8,134 nt of DNA from Nitrospinota bacterium. GTDB lineage: Bacteria > Tectomicrobia > Entotheonellia > J063. The DNA is taken from positions 1-8,134 of the forward strand of contig RFHZ01000245.1 of assembly GCA_003696125.1 (NCBI GenBank). The letters run 5' to 3'. Shown here one piece after another: positions 5,984 to 8,134 of the stretch (its first letter is position 1; each line of letters starts with the position of its first letter). The notes under the pieces were generated by a model. It saw only the letters and a list, made by a program, of their open reading frames with translations. It was not told the DNA's origin and searched no databases. The translations under genes were made by a program, and so were the position numbers.

Positions 5984-6562
5984 TCAGGCAGGTCTTTGCC
6001 GCTGCTTGATCACCCGGACCGTGGCCAGGAGCGCAAGAATCAGGAGGAGATATCCCCCCAGGACCACCTGAGGGGGGAGGGGCTGGTGGGCAGCATTTTT
6101 GTCCATCTTCAGGATCGTTTCATCGGTCATGACCCGGGCTGATGCCGGCATGGTCCCCATACCAGGTGCCGGCGTCTTCCCCGGTGTAGGAGCCATCACA
6201 TGGACCATGTACTGCCGGAAATCCAGCTCGTTCCGATGCTCGACCTCTACCCGCATCTTCCACATGCCCGGTTGGGGAAAGGAGATGGTTCCCAGGTATT
6301 CACCGGCCTGCTCGGTGGCCTTGGCCGTATAGATGAGCTGTTTTCCCTGGTCATTGCTCAGCACGATCTTGATCTTAGCTCCTAAAACCGGTATGCCGGC
6401 ATTCGATCCCTGCAGGTGGATGCGGAGCGTGGCCTCTTCCTTGACCCTGGGCATACCCGGCTGCATGGTCAGCTTCATCAAGGGGGGATCGGTATGGGCA
6501 AAGACCCATAGGGGCATCCCGGCCCAGAGGATGAGGATTGCTATCTTGTGCCAGCCTTTCAT
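5984..6562 (-). CDS. YtkA/FixH-like membrane-anchored periplasmic protein
   Basis: A 192-residue protein with a signal peptide (cleavage likely after VFA, residue 22), a beta-rich domain at about 28-122, a Pro/Met-rich linker at 123-160 and a C-terminal membrane helix at about 165-185 followed by a basic cytoplasmic tail. The domain pattern (PGMP start, then PVLGAKI, GEYLGTISF, PGMWKMRVEV) resembles the YtkA-like/FixH immunoglobulin-type fold, often found near copper and cytochrome oxidase assembly genes. There is no catalytic motif. Met and His in the linker (M123, M135, M138, M145, M153, H159) could bind Cu(I), which is inference. The start is supported by GGAGGAGA just upstream of the ATG. 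It sits between the polyferredoxin (9 bp) and the cupredoxin lipoprotein (12 bp), so it is probably cotranscribed with both. Confidence 0.72.
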   Translation of the reverse strand: MKGWHKIAILILWAGMPLWVFAHTDPPLMKLTMQPGMPRVKEEATLRIHLQGSNAGIPVLGAKIKIVLSNDQGKQLIYTAKATEQAGEYLGTISFPQPGMWKMRVEVEHRNELDFRQYMVHVMAPTPGKTPAPGMGTMPASARVMTDETILKMDKNAAHQPLPPQVVLGGYLLLILALLATVRVIKQRQRPA

Positions 6563-6571
6563 CGTCTCCTC

Positions 6572-8095
6572 CTACATGCTGGTGCGCATCTCCATCGGTT
6601 GGGCCACCAGGTACAGGCTGAGTACCGAGTAGGTGATCATGGCCAGCACCATGGGGAACTCGGCCTTGAGCGATTTGTGATGGCCGTAGAGATGCAGCGC
6701 CACCCGGTGGCCGATGTAGAGCGACCACACGTGACCGATGATGATGAAGAGGACCTGCAGGTACCAGACCGCCTGGATGGAGAAGAGGGGTCCCACCGGG
6801 TACTGGGCGGTGCCGAACAGATTCCATCCCCAGCCAAAGGGATCGGAAAGGGCAGGAATGATCTTCCCTCCCTCCATGGCAAAGTGCATCACGTTATGGG
6901 CCAGGTGGTAAAAAAGGGCAATGGGGAGGAGGGCATAGGCGTTCTTGAGGACCAGTTCCCGCCAGGGGAGCTCTTTATGGAGCATGATCCAGGTGGTGGC
7001 CATCACCAGGAGGTAGAAGAGTCCTACGGCCAGGAGTGATGCCACCATGCCGATGGTAAAGGCCGTGGTGTATCCGACCCCAAGCCCCTGCTGCAGGCGA
7101 TCGGTCAGGGAGAACCAGAGCGGGGTCATGGTCAGGCCGTGAAAGGAGGTCATGGCCAGCATGATCAGAACCAGAGCCGCCTCATCGGTCCGTGCCTGGT
7201 GGATCTTCAGGAGGTCCACACCAAAGGGACGCAGGTTAATGGTTGTATTCTCCCTGGCACACGAGCGCAGGCATTCCATGCACATGATGCAGTAGGTGTT
7301 CTTTTCCATGTTGCCCAGGTACTGGTAGGTGGGACAGCCGTAACCCTGGGCATTCCCCTTGAAGCAATCTTTGCTCTTGCAAAGAGCACAAACCTCGGTA
7401 TCCCGGGCACGAACTTCCAGGGGAGAGATCAGGGCATAGAGCCCGCTGATCCTGCCGATGAGGCAGCCGTACCGGCAAAAGGACTTCCGGTCAAACACAA
7501 CAGCCGAGAAGATGGCTAAAAAGAGGATAAGAAGGGCCAGATAGGCGGTGATGGCCGGTTTGGTGGTCACCCCCCACCCCAGCTCCAGCCAGGTCAGGAC
7601 CAGGAAGAGGAAGGTGGCCAGGTAGATGTTGCGTAGCTGGCGCGGCCATTTTATCTGCAGGGAAAATACGCTCGGTTTTACCTTCCAGAGATGCAGCTTA
7701 TCGATCCAGGTGGCGATCGCGTCCCAGGGACAGAGATAACACCACAGCTTGGCGGCAAAGAGGATGAAGAGGACCAGCAGGATCCACCAGATCGTCCAGG
7801 TAAGGATGGTGGAGAGATTCCTTCCCGGGTCCTGCACACCGAACAGGCCGGTCAGGATGATGAGGAGGAAGAGGAAAACGAGAAAGAGACGCAGGCCGGT
7901 TTGCACCATCCTGGATTTGACCAGGTGGTCCAGCCAGGACCATCGTAGGAGATCGAGCTTGCGGTACGAGGTGGGATCTTTGGAACGGCCGGGAAACTTG
8001 ACGAAGAGGGCAAAGGAGATGATCATCACCGTGACCACAGCCACGTAATAGAGGTGGGTCGGGATCCCCGGCATCATATGCATCATGTGTGTCAT
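6572..8095 (-). CDS. NapH/NosR-like polyferredoxin membrane protein with extra C-terminal membrane domain
   Basis: Predicted inner-membrane iron-sulfur protein of 507 residues, probably moving electrons between the quinone pool and periplasmic partners. Hydrophobic segments lie near residues 15-33, 65-86, 97-117, 156-173 and 180-201. Two cysteine pairs of the NapH/NosR type follow: C119/C122 (CYLCP) and C207/C211 (CRYGC, followed by Leu where Pro is usual). Two cluster motifs come next: C236, C239, C244, C254-P with wide spacing, and a regular C269, C272, C275, C279. After residue 300 there are about five more membrane segments with histidines H397, H400, H404, H455, H463, H468, H472 and H473, which ordinary NapH and NosR lack. 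The open frame continues to the window edge from a GTG, but the ATG at 8095 has an excellent Shine-Dalgarno (GGGGAGGT, 8109-8102), so I start there. The N-terminus is Met/His-rich. Its stop lies 9 bp before the next gene. Family-level assignment is firm; exact role is inferred. Confidence 0.85.
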   Translation of the reverse strand: MTHMMHMMPGIPTHLYYVAVVTVMIISFALFVKFPGRSKDPTSYRKLDLLRWSWLDHLVKSRMVQTGLRLFLVFLFLLIILTGLFGVQDPGRNLSTILTWTIWWILLVLFILFAAKLWCYLCPWDAIATWIDKLHLWKVKPSVFSLQIKWPRQLRNIYLATFLFLVLTWLELGWGVTTKPAITAYLALLILFLAIFSAVVFDRKSFCRYGCLIGRISGLYALISPLEVRARDTEVCALCKSKDCFKGNAQGYGCPTYQYLGNMEKNTYCIMCMECLRSCARENTTINLRPFGVDLLKIHQARTDEAALVLIMLAMTSFHGLTMTPLWFSLTDRLQQGLGVGYTTAFTIGMVASLLAVGLFYLLVMATTWIMLHKELPWRELVLKNAYALLPIALFYHLAHNVMHFAMEGGKIIPALSDPFGWGWNLFGTAQYPVGPLFSIQAVWYLQVLFIIIGHVWSLYIGHRVALHLYGHHKSLKAEFPMVLAMITYSVLSLYLVAQPMEMRTSM

Positions 8096-8101
8096 GTCAG
8101 C

Positions 8102-8109
8102 ACCTCCCC
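8102..8109 (-). promoter_or_regulatory. Ribosome-binding site that sets the polyferredoxin start
   Basis: On the minus strand GGGGAGGT lies six bases before the ATG at 8095. This near-perfect Shine-Dalgarno supports the internal ATG over the GTG at the window edge, which has no visible upstream sequence. It also suggests that an upstream gene ends just here. Two other frames close nearby: one with TGA at 8114-8112, the other with TGA at 8094-8092 inside an ATGA overlap. Confidence 0.7.
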
Positions 8110-8134
8110 TCTCAGTACCCCCTGCACGTAACAC

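Noticed and set aside
8092-8134. Tail of a possible upstream gene ending at TGA 8094-8092 (overlapping ATGA) or at TGA 8114-8112
   Set aside because: Only about a dozen codons are visible in either frame, too few to choose between them or to recognise a product.
1-8134. tRNA or rRNA genes, insertion sequences and CRISPR arrays
   Set aside because: I saw no cloverleaf, rRNA-like segment, transposase or regularly spaced long repeats; the window is filled by one set of colinear genes.

Overview
Every convincing gene in this window lies on the minus strand, so the locus is read from the right end to the left. Almost all products are exported or membrane-bound, with signal peptides, one lipobox and a c-type heme motif. 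This points to a Gram-negative, respiring, moderately GC-rich bacterium. I cannot name the organism from sequence alone. A deep-branching lineage such as Nitrospirota or Methylomirabilota (NC10) is only a guess from the kind of gene set.

Layout in transcription order. (1) 8095-5597, a compact group entering from outside the window: a NapH/NosR-like polyferredoxin membrane protein with an extra histidine-rich C-terminal membrane domain, a YtkA/FixH-like membrane-anchored periplasmic protein, and a small cupredoxin-like lipoprotein without a copper-binding cysteine. (2) A near-consensus sigma70 promoter at 5541-5513 with a perfect dyad at its predicted start site, then a leader of about 180 nt. 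(3) 5325-1329: a small secreted His-containing protein of unknown function, a three-domain protein with a Cox11/CtaG copper-chaperone core, a SCO/SenC protein, a PCu(A)C copper chaperone, and a membrane protein fusing a cupredoxin to a cytochrome c. Apart from a 95-bp gap after the first gene, spacing is 0-8 bp and stop codons sit at or in the next ribosome-binding site. (4) A 156-bp gap with a TTGACA box and a second dyad, then an unrecognised secreted 378-residue protein (1172-36) that runs almost to the left edge.

Taken together this looks like a periplasmic copper-handling and electron-transfer module. SCO, PCu(A)C and Cox11 are the three classic factors that build CuA and CuB centres. 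The polyferredoxin, cupredoxin and cytochrome c components can carry electrons. The copper enzyme served is not in the window; candidates from family knowledge are a heme-copper oxidase, a nitric oxide reductase-like enzyme or a nitrous oxide reductase. The most unusual points are the Cox11 core embedded in a 480-residue fusion, the polyferredoxin with its extra membrane domain, and two cupredoxins with altered metal ligands.
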